From Petrosia ficiformis (lineage: Eukaryota; Porifera; Demospongiae; Haplosclerida; Petrosiidae), in NCBI GenBank assembly GCA_947044365.1, contig OX345636.1:50152746-50216745 (forward strand): 64,000 nt of DNA. The letters are read 5' to 3'. The notes under the pieces were generated by a model. The model did not search any database and was not told where the DNA came from. It was given only the letters and a program-made list of their open reading frames with translations. Shown here piece by piece: positions 11,773-25,000 of this stretch; within the stretch, counting starts at the first letter, position 1; every line of letters begins with the position of its first letter. The position numbers were made by a program, and so were the translations under genes.

Positions 11773-12130
11773 AAATATAAAAAACATTTTAAAAATGTAG
11801 TATGTAGAGATACATATCAAAACCGAAAAAGCACAGGAACAGGATTGGGATGATACCTTAGCATTAAAATTAAATATGACTTCCACATATCAACTGTAGC
11901 GATAGACACTATTATTGCTATAAAAGTTAATAAAACTCATGGAAAAAATCTGGAATCATCTTTTTATGGCCCACAGGGCCATCCCTATCATTGTTTTCTA
12001 CAGGATTTAAATGTATTATATTCTTATGTCATTTATGTGAGTATCTATGTAATTTAAGGGAGTTGCATCATTCTGAGGGTTGGTGGGGATGGGAGAGGGA
12101 TGGTGGTGCTCTAGGCATGGTATGTAAAAG

Positions 12131-14100
12131 AACGCATACTCAAGTTACCGACCAGTGTAAAAGTGAAACTAATATTAATAACTGTTGTATATATCAGAGA
12201 ACAGAATAGAGATGATGCAAGCTAGAGACTTTAAGGATAACAAGTTGTTGAGTTTCAAACATGAGGAAGTCATTATTTAGAACCTTGAAGGAGTACTTCA
12301 GTTTCATTCCCTTAGACTGCAGTTTACAATTACTTCTTCTGAGCACAGTTTTCAAGTACACAGAAAGATAAGAACACTAGTGCCATCAGAAATAATGGAT
12401 ACATAGTCATCGCAAACCCATTAAAGGGATACGTTTTCTCAATATATCTTGTTCTCCATATACATATCTTGTTGCTGATATAAGTGTAATTGCTGAGAAC
12501 AGTCAACCTATCTCTATATTATGCAATCAATTATGGAAGCAGATTGTAATTTCTAGGTACAGCCACTTCTGATTTACTTGGCTATATGCATTCTGATTTG
12601 TTGGTTAATTGACAGATGCATCATTGCTAACTATGAACACATCATGAGGTTTTGAGTGGTATAAAGAATTATAAAATTATTCTTATCCACTCAAAACAGT
12701 CATAGTAATAAATGTTCAAACTATAACAATTATTGATAAATCACGCAAAATAAAACTAAGACAGCATGTAGACTTTCGTATAGTTATCATAATGTACAAT
12801 TATGAAAATGATATGAGAAACCTTAACAAAGAAAATTTAGATAAGAAATTACGTATATGAGAAACCTTAACAAAATTATTTGTCATATATAGTATGACAG
12901 TGTGAAACACATTTTAGTTTTCTGATTTGATTCATAGTTAGGGTGAGTAGATCATGTTCCACATGACATTTCGGCTTTTATAGCCTTCTTAGTTGCTAGA
13001 AATCCAAACTAAACTCCAAAAGATATGCCAAAGGAAGAAGTATACAGTGACACTGAGCGTTAATTTTTAACATTAATACTATATTAATAAATTGGGAGAA
13101 AGATTAATAAATATGTCAACACTAGTTTTACTACAGGAAAGTATTAACATGGTGATGTTTCTGATATTTGTAGAGGTATAATAGTGTGTTCAAAATATTT
13201 GTATACATGTTAAATTTAATTTAAAAGTAGATTCATAGTACAGAACTGCTGATATGATTAAATGTGTACAGTGAGATGATGCATGTAATTATACATAATA
13301 CGCTGCCTCCTGCATCAGCACTGTGATGGAATGTTTGCTTTTGGACACCCAGAAAGTTGGTTTAGGGGTCCACATTCCGCCATAGCATCACATATATAGT
13401 AATTCATTATTAACTGCTACCACCAAGCTATTGCTTGTGGCTTCCCTTAGAAACCCATCGAGTGCTCAGTGTCAAACACATATTACTTTTCTCATTTGGT
13501 AGATAATCAATTACTTACATTTTGATATCTCTCTTCTACCCTTTATATACAAAATTTAGTATAGCTCTGGCAGTGTTGGGAAAACTATTAAGAGCAGTTA
13601 GTACAAATCATTTTCTTAGGTATACATTTGGTGATAGAAATTGTGAAAAATCCATTCCCAATTGATATTGACAAAAATAATTTTGGACAATGCTAGAATA
13701 TAATAATATTATGTAATTAAGATGACTCATCAGTCATATAACAATTATAATTATTAAATATTACAACAAAGTAGTATTCTATCTATATCAGAAGCTACAG
13801 CGAAAAGGGGACATTTTTATATAATATATCATGTGACCTTGTACATGTATGTGATATTCATGTGTATATTTCAGTTATACTATAGAAGCCACACTCTTCA
13901 AAGGCACCGACCACACTATATATTGTATACACACAGGGGTTCCTGTATATTCACTAGTAAATATACACAAAATCCTCTATATTCACCAGTGAATATACAG
14001 GAAATCAAGTTAAGAAAGTGATTGTAATTTCAATTGAATTTGATTAAACAATGAAGCAAAATATCACAAGAAAAGTAATTGTTCATTAGTTTCAGTACCA
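12131..14100. other. AT-rich non-coding DNA with a hairpin
   Basis: I see no supported gene. Blocks at 13,050-13,270 and 13,480-13,560 resemble the 6.5-7.8 kb duplication. At 13,940-14,003 two 26-base arms (TTCCTGTATATTCACTAGTA and its near inverse) form a perfect-looking stem except for two positions, with a short loop, probably a small inverted-repeat element or its tips. Confidence 0.45.
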
Positions 14101-14117
14101 ATCACCAAGGAAATCAT

Positions 14118-15451
14118 TTACGGGATAGATTCAAAGTGATTGAACCAATAAATCGATCGTACTTGATCTTCAGCAGTGGTAACTGTTTTAGAACATTCAC
14201 TGTTTGATGCAAGTTTAATCTCCGACTCATAATCAACTGGCTTTGTTGATGTCATCACCTTAGATACGACTTGATGCTGCTCTGTGGAAATGTGCTCGTA
14301 TTTCCTAAGAGCCTCCAATGACCTATGACCGGTGACATTCTGGATAATGTTTTCTGGAACATTACCACGAAACATGGAGGTAACACCAGTTGCTCGCAAT
14401 GAGTGATTTGTCCTGATTTCAATTCCCACCTCTCGGCACATGTCTTTCACCATGCTACCCAACTTGTTCTTTCCCACTGAACAATCTCATACCATGTACT
14501 ACTGGAAGCACTACATTTTTTCGGGTGGCAGTACAATACATCTTTTTCAAAAGCAGCAAGAGGTAACTTATCCAGGTACAAATCTAACAAGTACACCAAA
14601 CACCTGGGAGACTCCTCAGGCACTGCATAGCATGGTACACACTTGTTATCAATTTTCAACTGCTCCAGACCTCCAGATTGATTGTTTGAACCATGTTCAA
14701 TGAAAGTATAGCAATCAGGGTTAAACGAACGTTTAAATTGAGAAGGCTCAAGCTTTCTCTGCTCCTCCCCTCCTCGTATACGAAACCTTTTACCTACGTA
14801 CATAAAAGAAAACGGCTCGTTGTAACCCAACAGGACTGTTCACGGAAAGAACACCAGTGTCCCACAATTTTTGTTCTTCATTCATATTAATTATTGGTGT
14901 GTGATTTACCTCCGTCCCAATCCCTTGACTCCTTAGTTCTCGATACACAGTATCGCACGACTGTCGTAACTCTCGAAAAGCGTTATTTGACTGGTCAAAG
15001 AATCTCGGTGAATCAGGAGTCACTTCGAGGACGGTCCTCTGGATACCAGCCAATATTAAGTGAATAGAGCGAGGGGGGTAAGCCGTTCCATCCTTTTTCC
15101 TTACTTCAGCCACAAATCTACACAGCCAATAATTAAGCTCTGAAGATTTAGGATTCTCTAGCAAATCTGCCGGACACTTTTCTTCATTGGTCCCATTTCT
15201 TTCCGACACCCAATCATGCCATACACGTGTAGACCAGTCAGTGCTTTTCTTGGTATTAAAAGGAACGAAACCTTTAGTAATTTCCGCCATTCTAGACTCA
15301 CTCGTCGGGGAACCAAAACGTTTACTGTCTTAGACTTCTTTGAAGATTTAAAATCATACAAATCAGGGTCGTTCTCTTTATCGTCGCTTCCCCTAGCTAG
15401 CCTCTTCGCCATAGTGGCCTTCACCTTTCTACTAAAGTTTCTAGTACGCAT
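14118..15451 (-). pseudogene. Crypton-like tyrosine recombinase, frameshifted
   Basis: Read on the minus strand, three overlapping frames give one protein-like series. A basic N-terminus starts at 15,451 or 15,413, followed by a central helical part from about 15,310 to 14,790 (STDWSTRVWHDWVSERN onwards). A Cys-containing segment follows (14,800-14,480), then a catalytic C-terminus (14,477-14,118). That C-terminus contains NHSLRATGVTSMF with the His-x-x-Arg pair, TGHRSLEALRKYEH with the second catalytic His/Arg and a candidate nucleophile Tyr, and a hydrophilic tail. This wording is that of Crypton recombinases and of the related domain in vertebrate ZMYM/QRICH1 proteins. Frame changes near 15,330, 14,800 and 14,475 break the gene. 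I found no convincing element ends. It could be a Crypton or a domesticated relative; the frameshifts favour a dead element. Confidence 0.7.
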
Positions 15452-15499
15452 GCGAAAGTATGGCTTCTATAGTATAAACAAGCTCGGTAATAGTTAATA

Positions 15500-16020
15500 A
15501 CCCCTCAAGCTATGCCCTCGTGCTTATTAACTACTACCTCGGGTATATCACATATACACCCCTGGTAGGCAGGTATAACCTACACTTATATTACAAGATA
15601 TATTGAGAAAAACAGTAGCTATCCCTATGATTGCTTTGTGATGACTATGTATAAATCATTGCTATATAATTACAATAGTTGTAGAACATGATAAAGAGAG
15701 TTATTGCTATGATACTAATGTAGAAAAATCGGAAAACATCCTTTTGCTGAAATAAGTATAACTGCTGAAAACAGTCAACCTATCCATAGTGATAAATAAT
15801 TATTAAAAATAATATTATTGATTTACATGATAAAACCAAGCAGGAATGAATCATCCAACAGAAACTGAGGAACTGTGTATATTATCATAATACTACATGA
15901 AAAACGCAGCCCACATAATGAATGTATAATCTATGTTTACTATTTTAAACAAATAAACTGATGCTACAGCATAGGATAAATTTAAATCATTTGCGACAGT
16001 AATAATCATACATAAATAAT
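15500..16020. other. AT-rich non-coding DNA
   Basis: No gene or clear repeat boundary is visible. This may include the 5' end of the Crypton-like element. Confidence 0.3.
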
Positions 16021-16029
16021 AATAATTAC

Positions 16030-19000
16030 CTGAAAAGATCATTAAGCTCTTCAACTGATTTTAGCTGAAAGTTAGGAGAATCACTCCTGTTATTGGAGAA
16101 ACTTTAATGAATAATACAGTAGGTCATTACTTTTTTTACAAGAGGAAATACTGACTTTTGATGTTTGTGATGCTTAATTAATTATGACAGTGTGTTTAAA
16201 AAATAGCAATACATGCATCTGGAAATATAAATGTAGACTTATAGCATATATAATATGGTAGTGTTGATTATTTCTCATTTGCTACTAGAAATCCTATTAC
16301 CTAATTCTGTCGGAGGTTATTTGTTACACTACACATATTATCTTATAAATAAAGTTTAGCAGAGTGAGCAGTTTGTACATACAATTTTTGGTTGTTCTGG
16401 ACAAGTTATTCCAATTAATTAGCCGAGCTTTAGGGCTAAAAACAGTAAGTGGATTATCTCATTCCATACAAGAATTCATAACTATGTTGAGAAGTTATCA
16501 CTGAAAATGCATTATATGACTATGGTTATAGTATCGTATGATTACTATTAGTGTTCTAGTATGACAATAATGACCACATTTAGTTATAGTTATAGTTGAC
16601 TAAATAAATATTATTAGACTTACTAAAAGTGCTCACTATTAACTATTTTTCATTTTAGTTAGTTATAGCTAGGCAGTAGACTTGCAATTTAGTTTTAGTT
16701 TAGTTGACTAAATGTCATAATGCCTTACTAAAACAGATTTTAGTTATAGTTAACTAAAACAACATTAATTACAACTATAATCTTACATGTGTAGCTCAGA
16801 ATTTAGTATACCTTCTGTCCTGTTAAATGAAAAATGCATATAATGTGTGAAACACTAAAATTATATAATTTATATTATATTCCATTTTAGAATATACACT
16901 GCCTTATCTTTTCACGATAAGATAATTATAGACATGTGTTATATCGCTTGATCATCAAATCATTGTTTGTGGTTCAGAACATGTGGCATTTATTTTGCAA
17001 TTGCTGAGGTGTGACCTAATTTTCAAAAAATGACACTTTACTGAATAATAATATTGATCCAATGTTTTCCCTTTATTTGGTCGCCATTTCACTATTTTGT
17101 ACAGAAGCAAATAAATTTAATATCCAGGAAAGTTATTAATAAGCTACTAGATACCAATTTTTTTAATTTCCTGTACAAAATGGCGAGCAATTAAGGTAAG
17201 TATTTGATCAAAACTAGTTTACGGGAAGTGTATCTTAGAAATTTAGATGTATGGTGTATTGTATAATTATGCTGCTATGCATAAACTAGAATGAGATTCG
17301 ATAGTGAAAAAATTTAAGTTATTACTATTAGTTTAGCAATAGACTGCAAACACTATTTTTTTTATTTAATGGTCTAATTCAAAGATGTTTATGCTATTGG
17401 ATTTGCATTTAGTGAAGCAGAATACTAAACTTATTACATACCATGTTGTAGTGGAGTTCATGATTGGTTCATCAACATCTAAAATACAAAACAAGAAAAT
17501 TAGAGGGGATGAAATGCATTACTGTTTTATTGAAAAGTGCAGCAAATTGGAGCCTACACTAAATATTTAATTTCAAAAGTGGTTCCATTGAATACCTACC
17601 ATCCTGCCTATAGGACTGGTTACTACTACTTATCAGTATATGTAGTGGTTGATGTAAAATGCTAAACACATTCACTACAAAAGATAAAATGGCAGCACAA
17701 TATTCATTTTTTTAATGAAAGAGGATGTAATGATATCAAAACTAAAACAAAACGTACTTTAGCAACAAAATTAAACTAATACTTCAACATAATAACCTTA
17801 CCTAAGAGTATAAAACCAAACCACAAAGAATCTATACTTATGTAGGGTTGTTATATGCAAAGTGTTAAGTTGAATTTTATTGCTAATGTACCATTCCAAT
17901 CTCTACATGTTCTTTCATGCATGCATTAAATTGTTTTTATTATTTAATAGTTAGCTTAATATATAATAATAATTACATGTACATGTATACATAATTATAG
18001 TGTGGCATTTGTGTGGTGATGCTACTAACTTTGCTCAAAGTTATAAAATGCTACAGCTTATATTTTGCACCAGTTACAAACTCATGAAGTAGCAGCCGTT
18101 CACTAGGGATGGTCAGCTACCATAGTGTTTAGTTAAATGTGATAAAGGATGAAAACAATTTGTTTACATTGGCAATTATCAAACAAGTTAGTAAGTAATA
18201 CTGTAATACGATAAGTTTAGTTTAAATATTAATCCTTGATTGTATTTTGGCAATGATAGGTTCTTAGAACAATTGAGCGATTACCAAACAAACCACTTAT
18301 TACATACAAATGTATAAACATACCTGAATGAAAGAATGGTGAGTCCTGTGATAAAAATTAATTTTTTCATCCCAATATTGAGAATTAGTACTGGAGGAAT
18401 TAAAATTAAACAAGAGATCGGTAAATTTGTAGCTGATTGTATCAGTACCATGTCATTACTTTTAAAGTTTCACAGAAATTATGAAATTATAGTTTGTAAA
18501 TTTTGCATGCTAATCTCATTGGCTCAGCCAACATAGAAATAGCATTGCTTTGGATAAGTGTTGAATTACTTAGTGAATGTTTTAGTTATGTCATGTACAC
18601 TTTGTCATAAACCAAATTAAGTGTTGGTTCAGTTAGATTTGGTTTTATCTGTCAAGAAAAGGTTTATCCTACTTTATAATCCTATTCAAATCTTCAAAGG
18701 AACTATGTATGCTAAAAACTTCAAAATTACTTTCAACAAACAACTGAAGTAGTATTCCCTAATTTCTGAAGACATTGTCTGGTCTTAACAGTTATGATTA
18801 GTTCAATTTTGAACTTTTTCCAACTTGTGGAAAAAAATGTCTATAATGCCACAAAAGTGTATTATTATACTTTTTAGCAATCTTCATTATGTAATTACAA
18901 TGCTCATAAATTATATACACAATTATCGCCACAAAACACATTGAGCAACAGTGTAAATGATCAAAATGGCAGTGGTAAAAACGTAATTAATCCTTGCATG

Positions 19001-22000
19001 ATGCAGTTAGTAAATGAAATACCATATCATGAAAACAAATATAAACAGTGAGAATCTAACAAGTTAGTATCAGAATAGCAACACAGATTTTAATAATGCA
19101 GGAAGACAAATTTTGATTGTAATGCTGGTCTATAAATGTTTACAATAAACTAAGAAAGGCATAGATTTAAATTCTAAAAAAGTGTCACAATAGTTATTAT
19201 TATCTGATTACTAGTGCATAGTTTGTAATAACAATAAACAGAGTAAACATTTAACCTCAGGATATCATGAAAGGATTCTTGGTTTGTCTGTTCAGGTTTC
19301 CTATTGTAAAGAATGATAAATTAATCAATCATTTTGTCATTACAATTCTATTATCAACACTACATTATAATTATGGTTATCACTATTATTATCACAGACA
19401 TAATATACACCTAACATTGATTGACTGGTAGAAATAGGAAGTACAATAAAAGTGTACAAGCGCAAATGTCATAAATAAATAAATAAAACTAGAGCGGAGA
19501 GGTGTAATGGCGCCAGAACAGGATCTAGGAAGGATTAGAATCACTGCAATAAGTATTTCTTATTATAATATACATATCTCAAATATACTTTGTAGCATTG
19601 AATTCCTTACATACCCTATTATAGTGGATCTACCAGAGTTTGAGAACTTTTCACTAGTATCTGAAACAAAGATAAAATAGCATACTGTTATTGGAATAGT
19701 CAATTATATATAAGTGCATTGCATTGAGTTGAAATGATAATTACTTTGCAATGAATAATTCTAGTTAATTGAACTAGTGCTTCTGGAGTGGCAAAATTCA
19801 TTCCATAATTATTGTACTTGCCTAACACACTGACATACATAATACTGACATTTTACGAGTTTTTGTGTATTTTTAAAAGGTGTATTTTGGAACATGTTAG
19901 TCTCCAGAAAAGAAGTGTGTAGGGTGTATATAACATTATGTATCAAATCTTGAACATGATTTTGGTCCATGGTTTCAACGAGTTCAAACAAGGGAAATGT
20001 CAAACTACCCCACTCTTTTGCAACTCTGTTCCTCCCTGATGAAATTTCTAGTTCACCTACAAAAACATACCATGCACAAACCTAGGTTGTACTTCTATTT
20101 ATGATGGATAGGAAATAAAATCTTAATCTCCAGGAAACACTACGTGACTAATCACATATTTTTTATTGTGGTGCGATGTTGTTATTAGTTTAAATTGCCA
20201 AAGTTTAATAAGACGGCCCTTGTGTGATGTCACCTAGAATGAAATAGTTAGAGCATATATGATACCATACATACAATATAGAAACCCCACCCCTAACCAT
20301 ATATACTCCAATTAAAGGCTCTACGTTACATGATGCATACCCCAATAAGACCATGAAGTACTTCAAAATGCAACAATGGTTTTCTGACTAAGCCACTGTG
20401 ATCTAAAAGCATAATACTTTCAAAACATTAATACATGTGATGTACACACTTCTGTTAGCATTATGAAGTTAGTAAAAACCACAAACAAGTCTCAGAAACC
20501 TAAATTTCATGCATGTCATTGTGGGTTCACTTCCTGAAGACAAACGTTTTGTGGTAATTCAGCTATGAATATGTTTTAAATGAAATGACTCAGTAGATTC
20601 AACTATGAATACATTTTAAATACCATGACTCAGTGAAAGAGAATATAGTTTATAATTTGTCGGGATTCATGCTATTTCGCATCCTTTTGGTTTTGCCCTC
20701 AGGATCTAAATAGCATGAATCTCTCCAAGTAAGGGTATAACCTACAGTATATATATATATATATAGCATGAGGGTTGGGTCGACTAGGTCATACAGCACA
20801 AAGTGTATGAGGTACTCCATCCCACTTCCAGTATATTTTCCTGAGTAGCATGAACAATACTAGTAGTAGTTTGAATTGATGGATATCACTAGTGATTGAG
20901 AAGAACAATGAAGTACTTGACATTCTTGCTTGTTGTTTTCTAGTGCTGTGAATAATGTGGAAAATATAGCACCAGATGTGGTACTAACTGGGCTCTATAT
21001 GGAAAACATAGCACCGTCACTGTCAGTACCTTTGTTGTTAGGCATCATAGTGCTATATTATGTAATTATATACTTTACAAATTAATATTATCACTTACCA
21101 AACTGAACCTTTGCTGCTTCGGGGATTACTGTTTTATTATCGCAGATTTCTTTAAACTGATCAGAAATAGTGATAGTGCTAGAAGAATTAAAATTGATAA
21201 GAATTTAATAACTATTGAGAAAAATGTAATTAAATTACATGTAACACACAACCAAGCCATTATATAATCAGGACTGTAGGTAGGTAGAGAGGGGGTTGGG
21301 GGGTTGGGTGTTGAGTTGGGTTCAAGAAGGTTCAGCCAAACCCTCGTTTTTGGAAAGATAATACTAATTTTCTACTACATGTACATGTATTAAATACAAT
21401 ACACAGTGATATTTTGGTGTGCTCATGAGAACTGTGCACGATCATCTAAAACAGTTGTATGTGCCAATGCACTCCTCCACAAACAATAATCTTGAACACC
21501 CTCTTTAAACTACTGTCTACGGGTCTGGTAAAAGAATAATTACATTGCTTTTGTGAGTTCAAATACTGATCAATGACAAATATGAGATAACAAAGGGAAA
21601 GTATACATTAAAATAAAGTATTTACTATGTACATGTGTTCACTACTGAGTGTATTCCAAAAACCACAACAAGAATATAATCATAATAATAATATTGACTA
21701 CAATCCTCCCTATTCAACATTCATAAAATTATCACTATTGTCAACTATCATAAACATATTCATATACATGATATTCACTGACTTCAGTCAAACGTCTCGA
21801 TTATGAGGTTTTTCATTTGATTGTTCAATATGATCCATGGTGACATTCAAATCACACGATCATTTTTAAATTGCTACACTCATTTAATAATTCAAATGTT
21901 ATGTCATCTGAAAGTTTGATATAACAATTTTAAAATTGGATGGAGTGTTATGGTTCATATTATAAAGACACTGATCCTGATTAGTGGTTTTATTGTAAGA

Positions 22001-25000
22001 AGAAGTTAGTAAATTTACTTTCCAAGTAAAGTTAATCAATGGAATATCATGGTATTCATCCAAAAAATGGACAGGAATTTATAATGAGGAAGACAGGTAT
22101 GGGAGCCACTCTAATGACATACTCATCTAGACTAACATCAAAGATAAATGAGAAAGCGCTGTGCAGCCTATGCTTTGGTCCTACAAGATCGTGATTTTAT
22201 TAATGTGAGCATCTTTGAAACAGCCTATTTCAAAAGTCAAATTCACAATAATAGTGAATTGAGCGAGCCACCCAATAAACACCCTCACTGAACCTTGGGA
22301 GTTTAGGACACACAAAGAAGCTTCCCCCCCAATCCTTTTAGACATATTTACATGCACTAAATGACTACTATATACCAGAATATAATACAAGATAGTTGCA
22401 TAAAAGCTGGGAAGGTTTACTGAAAATATAGCTATTCTAGGGGTTGCATTATTTTTAGCTTCTGCGCTTCTCATAGGTGATGGGAGCAGAACTGCTATCT
22501 TGAAATAGACATTCACATCATTACATGCAACCGACCAGATAAACAACTTCTTCTAGTCATTGGACAATTCAAAAGTACACTCTCTCAAAGCATGTCACTA
22601 ATAGACTATGGAACATTCTTTTAGGTTTGGCAGCTACAAAAAGTTTATACCTCATCATGTAAGTTGATGAGATACAAGACAGCTCTGACATCACAGGACG
22701 TTTGTCTGATTATTCACTTGTTTTGGTAAGTTGTAGGAGACTTGTGTCGAACATAGATATGTGAAGCCGTTCATCTTGTACTACAGGTGTCGAATTTCTC
22801 TTCCAGTGAACCAAATAGAACTAAATCATATGGAGTTATTAAAGGTGATATGAAAGTTAATGATGTTACATCATGGTGTGTAGGCATGGTTGTCATACTA
22901 AAATTATTTGAATTTGTGCAGACTGAAAACCAGTGTTACGAGAGGCCCACCCTCTTTCCACAATTAATGAAATGCTAGTTCAACAATCTGTTTGGTAAAG
23001 ACCAATGAAGACGAGCATAATAATGGAGTACTATGTGGACTTGAGAAAGCTGGAGTAACACTGAACTCAGAGAAATGAATATTGAACCAAGTTAAGTTAA
23101 TTTCAATGGCCATTTAATTGACCAAAGATAGCATCAGAGAAGAACCAGAGAAAATACCAGCCATTGTCTGCATTAAGAAGAAGCATTTCCAGCTATAGAA
23201 TTGGTGAGGCTTTCATTAACAAAATTTGCTGAGGAAACCGGGGCACAACTTAAACTTGACAAACTTCATACAGGCTTACAGGGGTATCATGGTATATTGC
23301 CAAACAACTTCCAAATTGGGGGGTTGATGCCCCCTCCACTTTAAATAAAACCCTGCCCTGCTCATGGTTCATGATCCATCTGCTGCTGCCAAAATCTCAG
23401 GGGCATGGTTCTTATTCATTTAGTGTAGGAGCTGACATAGATTTGTAGTGACTTGCATTGGTATCTTCCCACACTAATTTTTAATCATAATATACGTACG
23501 TTTACGGAAATTTACTGCCTGAACCTCGTGTCAATTGTGGTCGATTAGTTTTTGTAACACTCATCTCCCCTTCTCTACATGAACTCAGTGACTGACTGTA
23601 TATAACTGTGTTGTGGTTATGTTATTGATTAGTTTACTATTTATTCATTGTTTGATTTTATGATAACTAAATTGGTGACCCAGATCAGCCCTTTCAATAC
23701 CGACTAGCATGACCACATACGCTCAGCTGACTCAATCCCTAAGTTAGACTTATGCTGGTATCGTCAGTAAAATGCAAACCACCCTGGTCACAGGTGGGAA
23801 ACACTCAGGGCAGTCGCTAGTGGCAATAAGTGTCACTGGCCTCATTCACAGTCCCCTATTATGTATTATTGATGCACGTACTAACTAACATTTTTTTGTT
23901 GACACAGGTGCAGAAGTGAGCATCAAACCATCAACATCTACTGATAAAAACAACTGTTGCCACCTCACCCTCCAAGCCGTCAATAACTATTTCAACCTTT
24001 GGTACCCTTTCTCTGACTCTCAACCTCGGACTCAGCTGTACATTTCACTGGGTATTTGTCATGCAGAGGTCAAAACCCTATTTCTTGGTGCAGACTAATT
24101 ATGCCACCACTATGGCCTCCCAGTTTATATGGGACATAAACGCCTGAGCGACACAGTGACCAACCTACGTGTCCAAGGAATTGTGTCAAAGGAACCCTCA
24201 ATCAGCCCCACTTTTCTGACCAAGACTTTGACCTCACCGTACGAACAGATTCTCCAAGATTTTTCAACTGTTGTTCAATTGTTCGCCACCAAACAAACTT
24301 TAAAACTACTGGACCACCTATACATGCTTGTACTCGCCGTCTCTCTCCTGAAAGTTTGAGTGTTGCCTGTTTTGAATTTGATCACGTGGGCATCATTCAT
24401 CCATCATCTAGTTCCTGGGCATCTCCACTGCATAGCGTCCCAAAGAAATCTGGTGATTACCGAGCTTTGAACGCTGTAACCACTCCTGATCGTTACCTCA
24501 TTCCTCACATACAGGATTTCTCAACATCCCTACAAGGTCCTATCATTTTCTCAAATATCAACCTCATTAGGGCCTATCATCAAATATTAGTGGAACCACC
24601 CGATATCCTGAAAACAGACATCACTACTCCATTTGGCCTTTTCAAGTTCGTGCATATGCCATGCGGCTTTTTTAACGCTGCTCAGACATCCCAATTGATG
24701 ATGTTCTGATCGCCAGTGCTACTCCAGAAGAACACATGATTCATCTCTGTTTAGTCCTTGTATGTTTCAAGGAATACAGTATCATCATCAATCCAACTAA
24801 ATGTGAACTTGATGTTTAACAACTAAAATTTCGTGGCTATTTCATTGATGCCAATGGAGTTTGCCCATTACAGGAGAAAGTTAACGTACTTCAGCAGTTT
24901 CCTCTACCTATCACTAAACAAAAGTAGAGAAAATTCTTAAGCCTCATTAATTTTTATCGCAGATTTATTCCCAGTTGTATTATCCCCGATGCTTCCAACA

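Larger units (their letters stand above)
10795..12130 (+). repeat. Interspersed repeat R1, copy interrupted by a MITE
   Basis: The flanks of this segment match an inverted copy at 57,050-57,965. Shared blocks include the start near CTAAAACTG, GCATTACAGAGCTTTTGCAGGGATATGA, CATCAGACTATTATCTTGGGGCCTCCCAAATA, a TA-rich microsatellite slot, and GGGCCATCCCTATCATTG. Only this copy has the 10,854-11,451 insertion. A partial third copy lies at about 25,330-25,450. Related GGGATGGCCCTGTGAGCCATAAA ends occur at 27,820 and 57,380. No coding capacity is evident. Confidence 0.75.

Noticed and set aside
22181..22546. 121-codon minus-strand frame
   Set aside because: No domain, repeat structure or splice continuity fits it; the composition looks like translated AT-rich DNA.
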